This document shows, piece by piece, positions 1 through 6,248 of a DNA stretch of 12,433 nt. Location: NCBI GenBank assembly GCA_964520525.1, contig CAZFNR010000033.1, positions 1-12,433 on the forward strand, written 5' to 3'. Source of the DNA: JAJPXC01 sp964520525 (GTDB taxonomy: Bacteria > Bacteroidota > Bacteroidia > Bacteroidales > Muribaculaceae). The position numbers and the translations under genes were made by a program. Within the stretch, counting starts at the first letter, position 1, and every line of letters starts with the position of its first letter. A model generated the notes under the pieces. That model saw only the letters and a program-made list of their open reading frames with translations, was not told the DNA's origin and searched no databases.

Positions 1-1
1 A

Positions 2-10
2 CCCCCCCCC
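2..10. repeat. C9 homopolymer tract (G9 on the minus strand)
   Basis: Nine C in a row lie at the extreme left edge, three bases beyond the stop of the broken toxin frame (minus strand). Runs of this length are prone to slipped-strand mispairing and to sequencing error. A second run of nine, in G on the plus strand, splits the acyltransferase gene at 8660-8668. Whether this tract lies in a gene cannot be seen because the window ends here. Confidence 0.9.
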
Positions 11-12
11 AG

Positions 13-210
13 TTAAAAGATGTTAAAAGTGAAGATTTGGGCTATTTTATAGGAAAACCTCCATGTAAAAGTCACCATCAATATGACACTCCATATAATC
101 GGCATAGTTACCTGTAAGGCATACTCAATATGATTCTCCAACTTTTTGGGATTGTTACGAAATCGCTTATAATCCCTCTTGTATTGGGTGGTGGGATGTA
201 ATTTTTTCAT
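13..210 (-). pseudogene. Degraded YafQ-family mRNA interferase toxin
   Basis: The first 25 or so residues (MKKLHPTTQYKRDYKRFRNN, then PKKLE) match the start of YafQ-type toxins of the RelE/ParE fold, which cleave mRNA on the ribosome. The open frame then goes astray. The conserved later segment LTGNYADYMECHIDGDF is present at positions 118 down to 68, but in another frame and directly after the N-terminal part, so roughly 20-25 residues between them are missing. After GDF that frame ends at a TAA at 47-49, and the family's C-terminal end (the strand carrying catalytic residues and the closing GSHSxLF-like motif) is not recognisable. The start codon overlaps the antitoxin stop by four bases (ATGA), the usual antitoxin-first arrangement. 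At least one deletion and one frameshift are needed to explain it, so the product is very unlikely to be active. Assignment to YafQ rests on recalled family sequence. Confidence 0.75.
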
Positions 211-464
211 AATCCCATTGAGCGTTCCATTGCTTCAACTGAAGACAAGTCAAGTGGAGTTGTATTACGTAACGAACCGCTTTGAGCTTCTTTCATGGCT
301 GCAAGCGTAATCTCATTCGGTTCACAATAAGCGGCATCAAGGAGCAAAGTCTCAACATAATTATTAAGACTGCGATTCTGAAGTTTGGCAAGTTGGCGTA
401 AACGGTCTATTAGTTCTACCGGTAAACGGAAACTCTGATTCTTTTTTGGAAGTGCAATATCCAT
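207..464 (-). CDS. Antitoxin of a YafQ/RelE-type toxin-antitoxin pair (ribbon-helix-helix)
   Basis: This 85-residue protein looks intact. Residues 8-45 (QSFRLPVELIDRLRQLAKLQ, then NRSLNNYVETLLLDA) have the pattern of a ribbon-helix-helix DNA-binding domain: a short strand with alternating residues, then two helices around an SLNNYV turn. The C-terminal part (EPNEITLAAMKEAQSG, then SSVEAMERSMGL) is the acidic, probably flexible, toxin-binding tail seen in Bacteroidales antitoxins of this kind. By family, the antitoxin would neutralise the toxin and repress the operon. Its TGA stop overlaps the toxin ATG. A TAnnTTTG promoter element and an inverted repeat lie just upstream. The partner toxin is degraded, so this antitoxin is either an orphan relic or acts on a toxin elsewhere. 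Confidence 0.8.
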   Translation of the reverse strand: MDIALPKKNQSFRLPVELIDRLRQLAKLQNRSLNNYVETLLLDAAYCEPNEITLAAMKEAQSGSLRNTTPLDLSSVEAMERSMGL

Positions 465-484
465 GGTTGTATGATTTTATACTG

Positions 485-492
485 CAAAGTTA
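485..492 (-). promoter_or_regulatory. Promoter -7 element of the antitoxin gene
   Basis: Read on the minus strand this is TAACTTTG, an exact match to the Bacteroidetes TAnnTTTG element, 20 bases before the antitoxin ATG. A matching TTTG at the -33 position is not clear. The nearest candidates are poor, so only the proximal element is claimed. Confidence 0.6.
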
Positions 493-501
493 ACGCATTT
501 G

Positions 502-550
502 TATTACAATAACATGCACTCAACCGATTCTATTTCTATCCATTGTAATA
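502..550. repeat. 9-bp inverted repeat, possible operator
   Basis: TATTACAAT at 502-510 and ATTGTAATA at 542-550 are perfect reverse complements separated by 31 bases. The inner arm sits between the -7 and -33 regions of the antitoxin promoter, a place where a ribbon-helix-helix antitoxin could block transcription. The arms are AT-rich, so a chance match is possible. Nothing else is recognisable between 493 and 673. Confidence 0.35.
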
Positions 551-673
551 GGATTTATTATGATTATACCCTCAAATGACGAGTAATTGTGCATTTGGCA
601 CGGTATCAACGGCGGATAATTTGTGGCAGGCTTGGCCTTTTTATTTAGTCAGTGAAATGTCGTGTTTTTGTCG

Positions 674-681
674 TAAATTTG
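674..681 (+). promoter_or_regulatory. Probable promoter -7 element of the hipB remnant
   Basis: TAAATTTG fits TAnnTTTG and lies 42 bases before the ATG of the hipB fragment. No convincing TTTG is found 19-21 bases upstream. It is probably the relic promoter of the former hipBA operon, and could now drive the downstream lipoprotein gene. Confidence 0.45.
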
Positions 682-723
682 CAACGAATAAGATTTTGTT
701 TGTTGCTAAGCAAAAAGCAAGCT

Positions 724-813
724 ATGAATAATATATTATCATTTAACATCGCTAATCCAAGCGAAGTGGCAATACAGATTGCTTCAAGAGTCAAGGCATC
801 GCCGGTCTTATAG
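724..813 (+). pseudogene. HipB-like XRE antitoxin, N-terminal remnant
   Basis: A 29-codon frame starts MNNILSFNIANPSEVAIQIA, then SRVKA. This resembles the N-terminal lead-in of XRE-family (HipB-like) antitoxins that accompany HipA kinases in Bacteroidales. In that family the helix-turn-helix follows immediately (a stretch of the type RRLExNLTQ), but here the sequence jumps at about position 795 into the hipA-like frame and reaches TAG at 811-813. The DNA-binding domain is therefore gone, apparently through a deletion that fused the start of hipB to an internal part of hipA. The identification is from recalled family patterns and is short, but the adjacent hipA remnant supports it. Confidence 0.6.
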
Positions 814-1080
814 GCGCTGACTATCGTATGCCAAGTATCGATTATTCGCATATATTCAAAGTTTGTGCCGCGCTTACTCATAATGTAGCCTCTCCATCAT
901 ACGGCTTGTTGCCAAGCGGTGGAATGAACGGTTTTCACACCACTTCTATTAATTATTAATGATAGAATTGAGCCGACAATAGATGATTTGATTACCGTTG
1001 CAGTAAAAGCCGGGCTCAACAAAAAGGGGGAGGAGGAGATGTTTGCGTCAATGAAATCAATAGTTAAAAAAGTCAGGTGA
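795..1080 (+). pseudogene. HipA-family Ser/Thr kinase toxin, degraded remnant
   Basis: HipA toxins are kinases of the HipA_C fold that phosphorylate glutamyl-tRNA synthetase or related targets. Two stretches of this family survive. From 795 the frame reads GIAGLIGADYRMPSIDYSHI and on to ALTHNVA, then jumps straight to SPSYGLLPSG and GMNGFHTTSIN, stopping at TAA 957-959. After a one-step frame change, DRIEPTIDDLITVAVKAGL and the basic tail ending KKVR run from 961 to the TGA at 1078-1080. Everything before GIAGLIG and the catalytic loop between the two parts (the HNxDDH-type segment) are missing, so no kinase activity is possible. The frame break is explained exactly by a 7-bp tandem duplication at 948-960. 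The identification is by recalled motifs; the GFHTTSIN-D-RIEPT join across the duplication is the strongest support. Confidence 0.7.
948..960 (+). repeat. 7-bp tandem duplication causing a frameshift in the hipA remnant
   Basis: The sequence reads ATTAATT followed by ATTAAT. Removing the first seven bases joins TCT-ATT-AAT to GAT-AGA-ATT-GAG and restores one reading frame (TSIN-DRIE) across the HipA remnant. This is a textbook replication-slippage duplication. Confidence 0.7.
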
Positions 1081-1121
1081 CAATGAAAATCATGAAATCA
1101 ATGATTCAAAATGAAGATATA

Positions 1122-1751
1122 ATGATTCGTCTAATTATATTACTATCAGTCGGCGTGTTGCTATCTTCTTGCGGTGTAAACTCTTCTGCGCTTCGAGATG
1201 GCGATTTGCTGTTTTGCGTAGCTGATAATTCGGCTATGAGTAATGCAATAGTTGATGCTACTCAAATGGAAAAAGTCAACTATGACCATGTGGCGATATA
1301 TGCCGTTATTGATAATCGGCCATCTGTCATTGAAGCGAATCCTAAAGACGGTGTTATCTGTCGTTCCATAGATGATTTTATGGCAGATGCGACGGGTATA
1401 AACGGAGGGAAAGGGATTACCGTAATGCGGCCAACTCGATCAATTGACCTTAATGCCGCGATTCAGCGTGCTTGCGAATTTATAGGACAACCGTATGACT
1501 GGTCATTTCTTCCCGGCAATGAGAAATTATATTGTTCGGAATTAGTGTATGAGTGTTATCTGAAAAGTGATGGCAAACCGTTTTTTGAAGCCAAACCTAT
1601 GACTTTTAAAGATTCCAAAGGAAATATACCTGATTTTTGGAATGACCTGTTCAGCCGATTAGGAGAACCTGTCCCGGAAGGCGTTATCGGAACCAATCCT
1701 AACGATATGTCACAAAGTCCGGCGCTTGAAGAGGTGCATCGCTATTTTTAA
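1122..1751 (+). CDS. YiiX-like permuted papain-fold (NlpC/P60-related) lipoprotein
   Basis: This is a probable cell-envelope cysteine hydrolase of the YiiX/YebB-like permuted NlpC/P60 group, whose substrates are bonds in peptidoglycan peptides or lipid-type amide/ester links. The frame can be extended to a GTG at 1077, but the ATG at 1122 starts directly on a lipoprotein signal (MIRLIILLSVGVLLSSC, lipobox LLSSC), so that start is preferred. It gives 209 residues. Counted from this start, a DGDLLF strand lies at 26-31, His56 in YDHVAIY and Glu71 in SVIEA are the likely catalytic His and polar partner, and Cys138 in YCSELVYECY is the likely nucleophile. Cysteine after histidine is the permuted order. 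There is no obvious acidic export signal after the lipid-bearing Cys, so it may face the periplasm. It begins right after the hipA remnant and may use the old hipBA promoter. Confidence 0.75.
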   Translation: MIRLIILLSVGVLLSSCGVNSSALRDGDLLFCVADNSAMSNAIVDATQMEKVNYDHVAIYAVIDNRPSVIEANPKDGVICRSIDDFMADATGINGGKGITVMRPTRSIDLNAAIQRACEFIGQPYDWSFLPGNEKLYCSELVYECYLKSDGKPFFEAKPMTFKDSKGNIPDFWNDLFSRLGEPVPEGVIGTNPNDMSQSPALEEVHRYF

Positions 1752-1892
1752 TTATTGCTGTCCGGTAAAACTTTTTGAGACACGACAAAATTAGGGCTGA
1801 TTCAAGCAACGCAAGCGACTGAAGTCGATTACCATTTGCCGGAGTCAGTTCTTTTCGGTTATACCCGCTGAATATCTACTGTGCCCGTTTTT

Positions 1893-1927
1893 GGTGGGGT
1901 CGTGTTGCGTCGCCCCGCCCTGTTTTT
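1893..1927 (+). terminator. Possible intrinsic terminator before ispD
   Basis: GGTGGGG (1893-1899) can pair with CCCCGCC (1913-1919) with one G-U pair, leaving a 13-base loop, and CTG then five T follow. It lies about 140 bases after the lipoprotein stop and just upstream of the ispD promoter. The rest of 1752-1892 shows no gene I can support. Confidence 0.4.
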
Positions 1928-1934
1928 AGATTGT

Positions 1935-1969
1935 TTTGTCGGCGAAGTGGCCAAATTAAGTTATCTTTG
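1935..1969 (+). promoter_or_regulatory. Promoter of ispD-recG
   Basis: TATCTTTG at 1962-1969 matches TAnnTTTG exactly. The nearest TTTG is at 1935-1938 with a 23-base spacer, a little longer than the usual 19-21, so the -33 half is less certain. Transcription would start near 1975, giving a leader of about 25 bases before the ispD ATG at 2000. Confidence 0.6.
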
Positions 1970-1999
1970 CGCTTATTAACCGTGAAACTGTCATGAGTC

Positions 2000-2692
2000 A
2001 TGAATCGTAGTCTTAATATTTCAGCGATAGTTGTGGCTGCCGGGTCGGGAAGCCGGTTTGGCTCCGACGTGCCCAAACAGTTCTGCGACCTTGACGGGAT
2101 TCCCGTTGTCGTGCGTGCGATTGACGCGTTGCGGTCGGCTGTCAATGGACTGAAAGTCATTGTCGTTGTGTCGGCAGCTGAAATGGACAGGTGGAGCCGC
2201 ATTGCCACGGCTCGCGGCCTTGACGGTGTCGCGGTGGCAGTCGGTGGTGAAAACCGTTGGGAATCGGTCAGAAACGGGCTTTCGCTTGTTGAAGATGACG
2301 CCGATATAGTGCTGATTCACGACGGCGCGAGGCCGCTGGTGGATGCCGCTACCGTCAGGCGGGTGGTGGATGCCGCTATCGAAGGCGACGGCGCTATCCC
2401 CGCTGTCGCGGTCACCGACTCGTTAAGACGGCTGTTGGCCGATGGAGCGTCTGAGCCGGTCAACCGCGCGGCATATCGCGCCGTTCAGACTCCACAGGGG
2501 TTTCCCGCCCGGAAGTTGCGCCGCGCCTACTCCTTGCCATGTTCGCCTTTATTCACCGACGACGCTTCGGTGATGGCTGCTGCCGGATTCACCGATTTAC
2601 GGATTGTCGAAGGGTCGGTTTATAACATCAAAATCACCCATCCGCTCGACCTTGCGGTAGCCGGTGTTTACCTTGGCCACCGGCAAGATTGA
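2000..2692 (+). CDS. ispD: 2-C-methyl-D-erythritol 4-phosphate cytidylyltransferase
   Basis: IspD couples CTP with MEP to form CDP-ME, the third step of the non-mevalonate isoprenoid pathway, in the cytoplasm. The 230-residue length is normal. The nucleotide-binding loop AAGSGSRFGSDVPKQF spans residues 13-28, with Arg19 and Lys26 where the family places its phosphate-binding Arg and Lys. GGENRWESVRNGL is at 82-94, IHDGARP with the metal-binding Asp108 at 106-112, TPQGF at 164-168, FTDDAS at 185-190, and VYNIKITHPLDL with Lys211 at 207-218. The cytidylyltransferase fold is complete. An ATG at 1993 opens only five codons in another frame, so 2000 is the start. recG follows after 41 bases on the same strand, suggesting one transcript. 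Codon use is clearly GC-richer than the region to the left. Confidence 0.95.
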   Translation: MNRSLNISAIVVAAGSGSRFGSDVPKQFCDLDGIPVVVRAIDALRSAVNGLKVIVVVSAAEMDRWSRIATARGLDGVAVAVGGENRWESVRNGLSLVEDDADIVLIHDGARPLVDAATVRRVVDAAIEGDGAIPAVAVTDSLRRLLADGASEPVNRAAYRAVQTPQGFPARKLRRAYSLPCSPLFTDDASVMAAAGFTDLRIVEGSVYNIKITHPLDLAVAGVYLGHRQD

Positions 2693-2733
2693 ACTGAGAA
2701 CACACCCCCCTATCAAGATAAGCTGCACCACGA

Positions 2734-4824
2734 ATGAACAACTTGCGTCTGCGCGACATAACTTACCTCAAGGGCGTTGGCCCGAAACGTGCCGAGCTGC
2801 TTGCCGCGGACCTCGGCATAAAGTCATTTTACGACCTGCTTTATCATTTCCCGTCAAACTATGTCGACCGCTCGACAATCTACACCGTTAAGCAGTTAAG
2901 GGGCGATATGCCCGCCTGTCAGCTCAGAGGACGGTTCCTGTCGTTCTCGGTGAAAGGGGTGGGGGCTAAGTCGCGGCTCATAGGCCTGTTTAGCGATGGC
3001 ACTGGGCTGATGGAGGTGGTCTGGTTCAACCGCATCAAGGCCATACGCCAGACTTATCTCACCGACAACGAGTACATCCTTTTCGGAAAACCGACCGAGT
3101 TCAACGGCCGCTGGAGCATGGCTCACCCCGAGATTGACCTGCCGGGGTCGAAAGGGGCGATGCAAGGTCTGCGGGGTACTTATCCGCTTACCGACAAGCT
3201 GCGCAACCGCGGCATCACATCGCGCACCATCTTCAACTGGGTGCAGACCGCACTCGCTGCCTCACCGCTCATCGACGACCCGCTCCCGGCGGATGTGGTG
3301 GCTCGTTACAAGCTTATGCCTCTCCGCGAGGCGCTGACCGCTATCCACAACCCCGCCGACAACGATTGCTTGCAGCAGGCTAAGTTCCGATTGAAATTTG
3401 AGGAGTTGCTTTTGCTGCAACTCAATATCCAACGCTACACCCGCCGCCGGAGGTCAATGTCAGGCGGATTCTATTTCCCCCGAATAGGGCGGTTTTTCAA
3501 TAATTTCTACTCACAATGCCTCCCTTTTGAACTGACCGGGGCGCAAAAACGCGTCATCAAGGAGATTAGAGCCGACATGGGGTCGGGGAGGCAGATGAAC
3601 CGATTGCTGCAAGGAGATGTCGGCAGCGGAAAGACGATGGTAGCGTTGCTTTGTATGCTCATCGCTCTCGACAATAAGACGCAGGCGTGCTTGATGGCTC
3701 CCACCGAAATACTTGCTATACAGCATTTCGAGACAATCGCGAAAGCTGTGGCGCCTGTCGGGGTAAATGTGAAACTGCTCACAGGCTCAACTCGCAAAAA
3801 AGACCGCGATTTGATTCATGAACAGCTTGCCGACGGGTCGCTGCATATACTTGTCGGCACCCATGCTTTGCTTGAGGATAATGTCAAGTTCAATAACCTC
3901 GGTTTTGTGGTTATTGATGAGCAACACCGATTCGGCGTGGCGCAACGGGCGCGGCTGTGGAATAAGAACACTACCCCTCCCCATGTCCTTGTCATGACTG
4001 CTACACCGATACCGCGCACACTCGCCATGACAGTCTACGGCGACCTCGATGTGTCCGTGATTGACGAGTTGCCACCGGGGCGCAAACCGGTGGAGACGTT
4101 GCTCCGATACGATAACCGCCGATATGACGTCTACCGCGGCATTGGACGGCAACTAGCGCAAGGTCGGCAGGTCTACATAGTCTATCCATTGATTGAAGAA
4201 AACGAAAAACTCGCTCTACGCTCGCTTGAAGAGGGGTATGAGTTGATTAAGGAGACTTTCCCGAATCATCGAGTGGCATATGTCCACGGTAAAATGAAAC
4301 CGGCCGAGAAGGACCACCAGATGACGCTTTTCGCTACCCATCAGGCCGATATTCTCGTGGCGACAACCGTTATAGAGGTTGGGGTTAACGTCCCCAACGC
4401 CACTACGATGGTGATTGAAAACGCCGAACGCTTCGGGCTTTCGCAACTTCATCAGCTCCGCGGACGTGTGGGCCGAGGGGGCGACCAAAGCTATTGCATA
4501 CTGATGACACGTCACAACATTGCTGCCGAAACGCGTAAACGTCTCGAAATCATGACCTCAACTACCGACGGCTTTGTCGTCGCAGAGGCCGACTTGAAGA
4601 TGCGCGGCCCCGGAGACCTTGAAGGCACCATGCAAAGCGGTATCCCGTTTGACCTACGGCTCGCAAATCTCGCTACCGACGGGCAGATTGTGCAGCTGGC
4701 GCGAGATGCGGCTTCCGATATCCTCGATACGGACCCGGAACTGGCTACCGCTCCAAACAGACGCCTGTCGCAGGCTATCGCGCAATCAACCGCGCGAACT
4801 ATTGATTGGAGCCGAATCAGCTAA
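2734..4824 (+). CDS. recG: ATP-dependent DNA helicase RecG
   Basis: RecG is a superfamily 2 motor that reverses stalled replication forks and moves Holliday junctions, acting in the nucleoid. The protein is 696 residues, normal for RecG. A helix-hairpin-helix-like start (ITYLKGVGPKRAELLAADLG) and the OB-fold wedge region (about 60-170, including VVWFNR) precede the motor. Walker A GDVGSGKT is at 294-301, APTEIL follows, the DEQH box is at 395-398 (VIDEQHRFG), and MTATPIPRTL is motif III. In the second RecA lobe ATTVIEVGVNVPNAT and QLHQLRGRVGRG are motifs V and VI. The C-terminal KMRGPGDLEGTMQSG is the helical hook region typical of RecG. All motifs are intact. It is probably co-transcribed with ispD, a common neighbour in Bacteroidetes. 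Confidence 0.97.
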   Translation: MNNLRLRDITYLKGVGPKRAELLAADLGIKSFYDLLYHFPSNYVDRSTIYTVKQLRGDMPACQLRGRFLSFSVKGVGAKSRLIGLFSDGTGLMEVVWFNRIKAIRQTYLTDNEYILFGKPTEFNGRWSMAHPEIDLPGSKGAMQGLRGTYPLTDKLRNRGITSRTIFNWVQTALAASPLIDDPLPADVVARYKLMPLREALTAIHNPADNDCLQQAKFRLKFEELLLLQLNIQRYTRRRRSMSGGFYFPRIGRFFNNFYSQCLPFELTGAQKRVIKEIRADMGSGRQMNRLLQGDVGSGKTMVALLCMLIALDNKTQACLMAPTEILAIQHFETIAKAVAPVGVNVKLLTGSTRKKDRDLIHEQLADGSLHILVGTHALLEDNVKFNNLGFVVIDEQHRFGVAQRARLWNKNTTPPHVLVMTATPIPRTLAMTVYGDLDVSVIDELPPGRKPVETLLRYDNRRYDVYRGIGRQLAQGRQVYIVYPLIEENEKLALRSLEEGYELIKETFPNHRVAYVHGKMKPAEKDHQMTLFATHQADILVATTVIEVGVNVPNATTMVIENAERFGLSQLHQLRGRVGRGGDQSYCILMTRHNIAAETRKRLEIMTSTTDGFVVAEADLKMRGPGDLEGTMQSGIPFDLRLANLATDGQIVQLARDAASDILDTDPELATAPNRRLSQAIAQSTARTIDWSRIS

Positions 4825-4887
4825 TCACGCCCCCCATCCTTTAACAATCAGTTAACGCCGCGGCTGGCCTCCACGACTGAAATCCCG

Positions 4888-4912
4888 AAAATATGTTGTA
4901 AAACATATTTTT
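4888..4912 (+). terminator. AT-rich hairpin with T tail after recG
   Basis: AAAATATGTT (4888-4897) and AACATATTTT (4902-4911) form a perfect 10-bp stem around a GTAA loop, ending in a T run. It sits 64 bases after the recG stop. The stem has few G-C pairs, so it is a weak terminator at best, or alternatively a palindromic protein-binding site. The other bases of the 340-base gap between recG and the M23 gene hold a promoter and a leader; no gene is supported there. Confidence 0.4.
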
Positions 4913-4994
4913 CAATAAGTGCTTTTATTTCAGTGGCTTAAGTTTCGAAATTTGTGCCTTAAATCACATTTTAGCATTATTTATCGCCTCATAG

Positions 4995-5026
4995 TTTCAT
5001 TAAAACACAAAAAAGTAGTAAATTTG
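4995..5026 (+). promoter_or_regulatory. Promoter of the M23/LysM peptidase gene
   Basis: TTTC (4995-4998), a 20-base spacer, then TAAATTTG (5019-5026), an exact TAnnTTTG. The -33 half differs from TTTG by one base. It predicts transcription starting near 5032. Confidence 0.6.
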
Positions 5027-5031
5027 GGCAA

Positions 5032-5164
5032 CTCTGAAGAGAAGAGTGAAAGAAACATAAAAACTCTTTCAGCGAGCGATGGTCATTATCACAACCTTAA
5101 TGAATAATTCTCACACCCGCAAGCTGATAACCTGAACTAACGATTTAGAAATTTACCTAAACTA
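5032..5164 (+). other. Untranslated leader of the M23/LysM gene
   Basis: About 130 bases lie between the predicted transcription start and the ATG. A weak stem AAGAGT (5042-5047) with ACTCTT (5063-5068) is possible. The last 30 bases are A/T-rich with no Shine-Dalgarno sequence, as expected in Bacteroidetes. I recognise no known riboswitch. Confidence 0.35.
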
Positions 5165-6154
5165 ATGCTTTATAGTAAATCGACCAAATTGGTTGCCGCG
5201 ATTTCTTTTGCCGTGATGGCTGCCTTCGGGATGTCGGCGCAGAACTATCGACTCCCCGAGGCTCACGCTGCCGAGCATAGCGACCTCATCGCGGGGCAAC
5301 AAAATATCGGAAACCAAATCAAAGACGATGGCGTCCAAAAATTTATGGACCAGCTTTTCGCCGAAGAAGAGGAACCCGAAATGGACATCTACACCGAGGG
5401 GTGGGATAGCCAGCTCGTTAATTGCTACCGAAACGTCGACGTTCCACACTCTAAGGTTATCGATGTAAGCAACTTCTCGATGCCTTCACCCGGTTACGTC
5501 ACTTCTCCCTACGGCTACCGCCGTCGATTCCGTCGTATGCACAAAGGCATTGACCTGAAAGCGCAGGTTGGCGATACGATACGCGCGGCGTTTGACGGTA
5601 AGGTACGTCTCGCAAAGTTTGAACGTCGCGGATATGGTTACTATATCGTGATGCGGCACCCCAACGAACTCGAAACCGTCTACGGCCACCTATCGAAATT
5701 CCTTGTGAAGCCCGACCAGGTAGTGAAAGCAGGCGACCCTATCGCTTTGGCTGGCAACACCGGCCGCAGCTTCGGCGCGCATCTGCATTTTGAAACCCGC
5801 TTCATGGGCTACGCGATTAACCCGGCGGCTATCTTCGACTTCGCTAACCAGACCGTTCACACCGACAGCTACACTTTTGACAAAAACACATATCAGAACG
5901 CCCGTAACTTTGACCCGGCTGCAAACCGCGACTACGCTGCGAAATATCAGAAAACTTACAAGTCGTCGGTCAAAGCTGACGCTTCAAAATCAAAGTCCAA
6001 ATCTAAATCGGCGCGTATCTACAAAGTGCGAAAGGGGGATAGCTTAAGCCGTATAGCCGCCCGAAACGGTGTGACCGTCAAGCAGCTTTGCAGCCTTAAT
6101 GGCTTGAAAACGTCATCGAAATTGAAACCAGGCCAAAAACTGAAAATCAAGTAA
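5165..6154 (+). CDS. Secreted M23 zinc metallopeptidase with C-terminal LysM domain
   Basis: This is a probable peptidoglycan endopeptidase or a divisome/envelope-associated LytM-type factor, exported to the periplasm. It has 329 residues. Residues 1-25 form a signal peptide (basic start, hydrophobic core AAISFAVMAAFG, cleavage around MSA-Q). Residues 26-105 are a spacer with an acidic run EEEEPE near 67-72. The M23 domain spans about 106-225. MHKGIDL supplies the zinc ligands His126 and Asp130, GHL supplies His175, and GAHLHFE supplies His206 and the ligand His208, so the active site is complete. A linker with alternating Ser and Lys (about 267-282) leads to a single LysM (about 285-328, YKVRKGDSLSRIAARNGVTV) that binds glycan chains. 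It stands alone, with its own promoter and a terminator hairpin 39 bases after its stop. Confidence 0.93.
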   Translation: MLYSKSTKLVAAISFAVMAAFGMSAQNYRLPEAHAAEHSDLIAGQQNIGNQIKDDGVQKFMDQLFAEEEEPEMDIYTEGWDSQLVNCYRNVDVPHSKVIDVSNFSMPSPGYVTSPYGYRRRFRRMHKGIDLKAQVGDTIRAAFDGKVRLAKFERRGYGYYIVMRHPNELETVYGHLSKFLVKPDQVVKAGDPIALAGNTGRSFGAHLHFETRFMGYAINPAAIFDFANQTVHTDSYTFDKNTYQNARNFDPAANRDYAAKYQKTYKSSVKADASKSKSKSKSARIYKVRKGDSLSRIAARNGVTVKQLCSLNGLKTSSKLKPGQKLKIK

Positions 6155-6192
6155 AACAATATAAACGCTTCAACAACTCTCCAATGATAAGT

Positions 6193-6223
6193 GAGGCCGC
6201 TTCCCATCATGGCAAGCGGCCTC
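6193..6223 (+). terminator. Terminator hairpin after the M23 gene
   Basis: GAGGCCGCTT (6193-6202) and AAGCGGCCTC (6214-6223) form a perfect 10-bp GC-rich stem with an 11-base loop, followed by a moderately T-rich stretch (CATCGTTATTATT). It lies between the plus-strand M23 gene and the minus-strand regulator remnant and could stop transcription from either side. Confidence 0.7.
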
Positions 6224-6248
6224 CATCGTTATTATTCAAGTGTGTTTC

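Noticed and set aside
645..881. A 78-codon minus-strand open frame across the hipB/hipA remnant
   Set aside because: The plus strand here gives recognisable HipB- and HipA-like peptides; the minus frame has no family features and is a shadow.
1776..1873. A short plus-strand frame with QATQATEVDYHLPE-like residues after the lipoprotein gene
   Set aside because: It has no start codon and no recognisable family; it could be a gene remnant but is too short to support.
1993..2010. Out-of-frame ATG with five codons just upstream of the ispD start
   Set aside because: It overlaps the ispD start and ends almost at once. A leader-peptide role is possible but nothing supports it.
4919..5107. 62-codon plus-strand frame between recG and the M23 gene
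   Set aside because: It lies across the predicted promoter, is low in complexity and resembles no protein family.
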